This document shows positions 14,636 to 14,688 of a DNA stretch of 14,688 bases, one piece after another (the first letter of the stretch is position 1; each line of letters starts with the position of its first letter). The translations under genes and the position numbers were made by a program. Location: the NCBI RefSeq assembly GCF_934772795.1, contig NZ_CAKVMR010000053.1, positions 1-14,688 of the forward strand, in the 5' to 3' direction. Under the pieces are notes generated by a model. It worked only from the letters and a program-made list of their open reading frames with translations. It had not been told where the DNA came from and ran no database searches. Source of the DNA: an uncultured Holdemanella sp. (GTDB lineage Bacteria > Bacillota_I > Bacilli_A > Erysipelotrichales > Erysipelotrichaceae).

Positions 14636-14688
14636 TTAGGTGAATTTGCTCTCCAAGAATTTAAGGGGCGGCATATACCCCAAAACGG
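14636..14688 (-). CDS. Possible C-terminus of an integrase-type transposase (partial)
   Basis: On the minus strand, reading from 14686 to the TAA at 14638-14636 gives VLGYMPPLKFLESKFT. The block LGYMxPxxFLE resembles the last residues of many DDE (rve-type) transposases, whose C-termini often have a (L/I)GYxTPxEF motif. The gene would converge on the LRR gene with 22 nt between the stops. Only 16 codons are visible, so this is suggestive only. The + strand here shows no gene. Confidence 0.28.
   Translation of the reverse strand, partial: VLGYMPPLKFLESKFT

Noticed and set aside
14665..14681. GGGG...CCCC hairpin as a terminator of the LRR gene
   Set aside because: The stem is only 4 bp with a 9-nt loop and no T-tract follows on either strand within the window.

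Overview
The window looks like chromosomal DNA of a low-GC Gram-positive bacterium (Bacillota). Reasons are the AT-rich coding sequence, strong AGGAGG-type ribosome sites, many lipobox signal peptides, and a large leucine-rich-repeat / InlB-B-repeat surface protein. None of the 14 complete genes stops with TGA (nine TAA, five TAG), and Trp is coded by TGG, so the code is standard. That pattern, with this surface-protein style, weakly suggests an Erysipelotrichia-like lineage. This is inference; no phylogenetic marker is present.

All confident genes are on the + strand. A hairpin terminator (7-68) and a probable promoter open a tightly packed run of 13 genes (127-11332) with gaps of 0-14 nt or short overlaps, closed by a clear hairpin terminator (11339-11366). 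I read this as one operon. It starts with two cytoplasmic proteins that have N-terminal four-cysteine zinc-ribbon-like modules (DUF4428 type), then a lipoprotein with a DUF4163/DUF3298 (RsiV-like) look. Next comes a tandem array of seven paralogous genes carrying eight copies of one unrecognised domain of about 140 residues. Six of these genes have near-identical lipoprotein signal peptides and variable Lys/Glu-rich linkers, one carries two fused domain copies, and the last has lost its signal peptide and is separated from its neighbour by a single in-frame stop. The operon ends with an SPFH-domain protein carrying three C-terminal zinc ribbons, a membrane protein with two N-terminal zinc ribbons, and a secreted/membrane protein with two TPM domains. 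These three are the counterparts of Bacillus subtilis YdjI, YdjG and YdjH, which work with PspA in envelope stress. No PspA is present in the window.

A separate gene follows (11449-14613): a 1054-residue secreted, membrane-anchored protein with an EF-hand-like loop, InlJ-like cysteine-type LRRs, four divergent InlB B-repeats, a Cys/His-rich module and an X2-like domain, but no LPXTG motif. At the right edge a short minus-strand frame may be the C-terminus of an integrase-type transposase.

The most interesting unit is the whole 127-11332 operon. A YdjGHI-type membrane-surveillance module is coupled to an expanding family of tethered lipoproteins, which together could form an uncharacterised envelope-sensing or envelope-protecting system. 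The assignment of the Ydj-type genes is firm at domain level. The joint function is inference.
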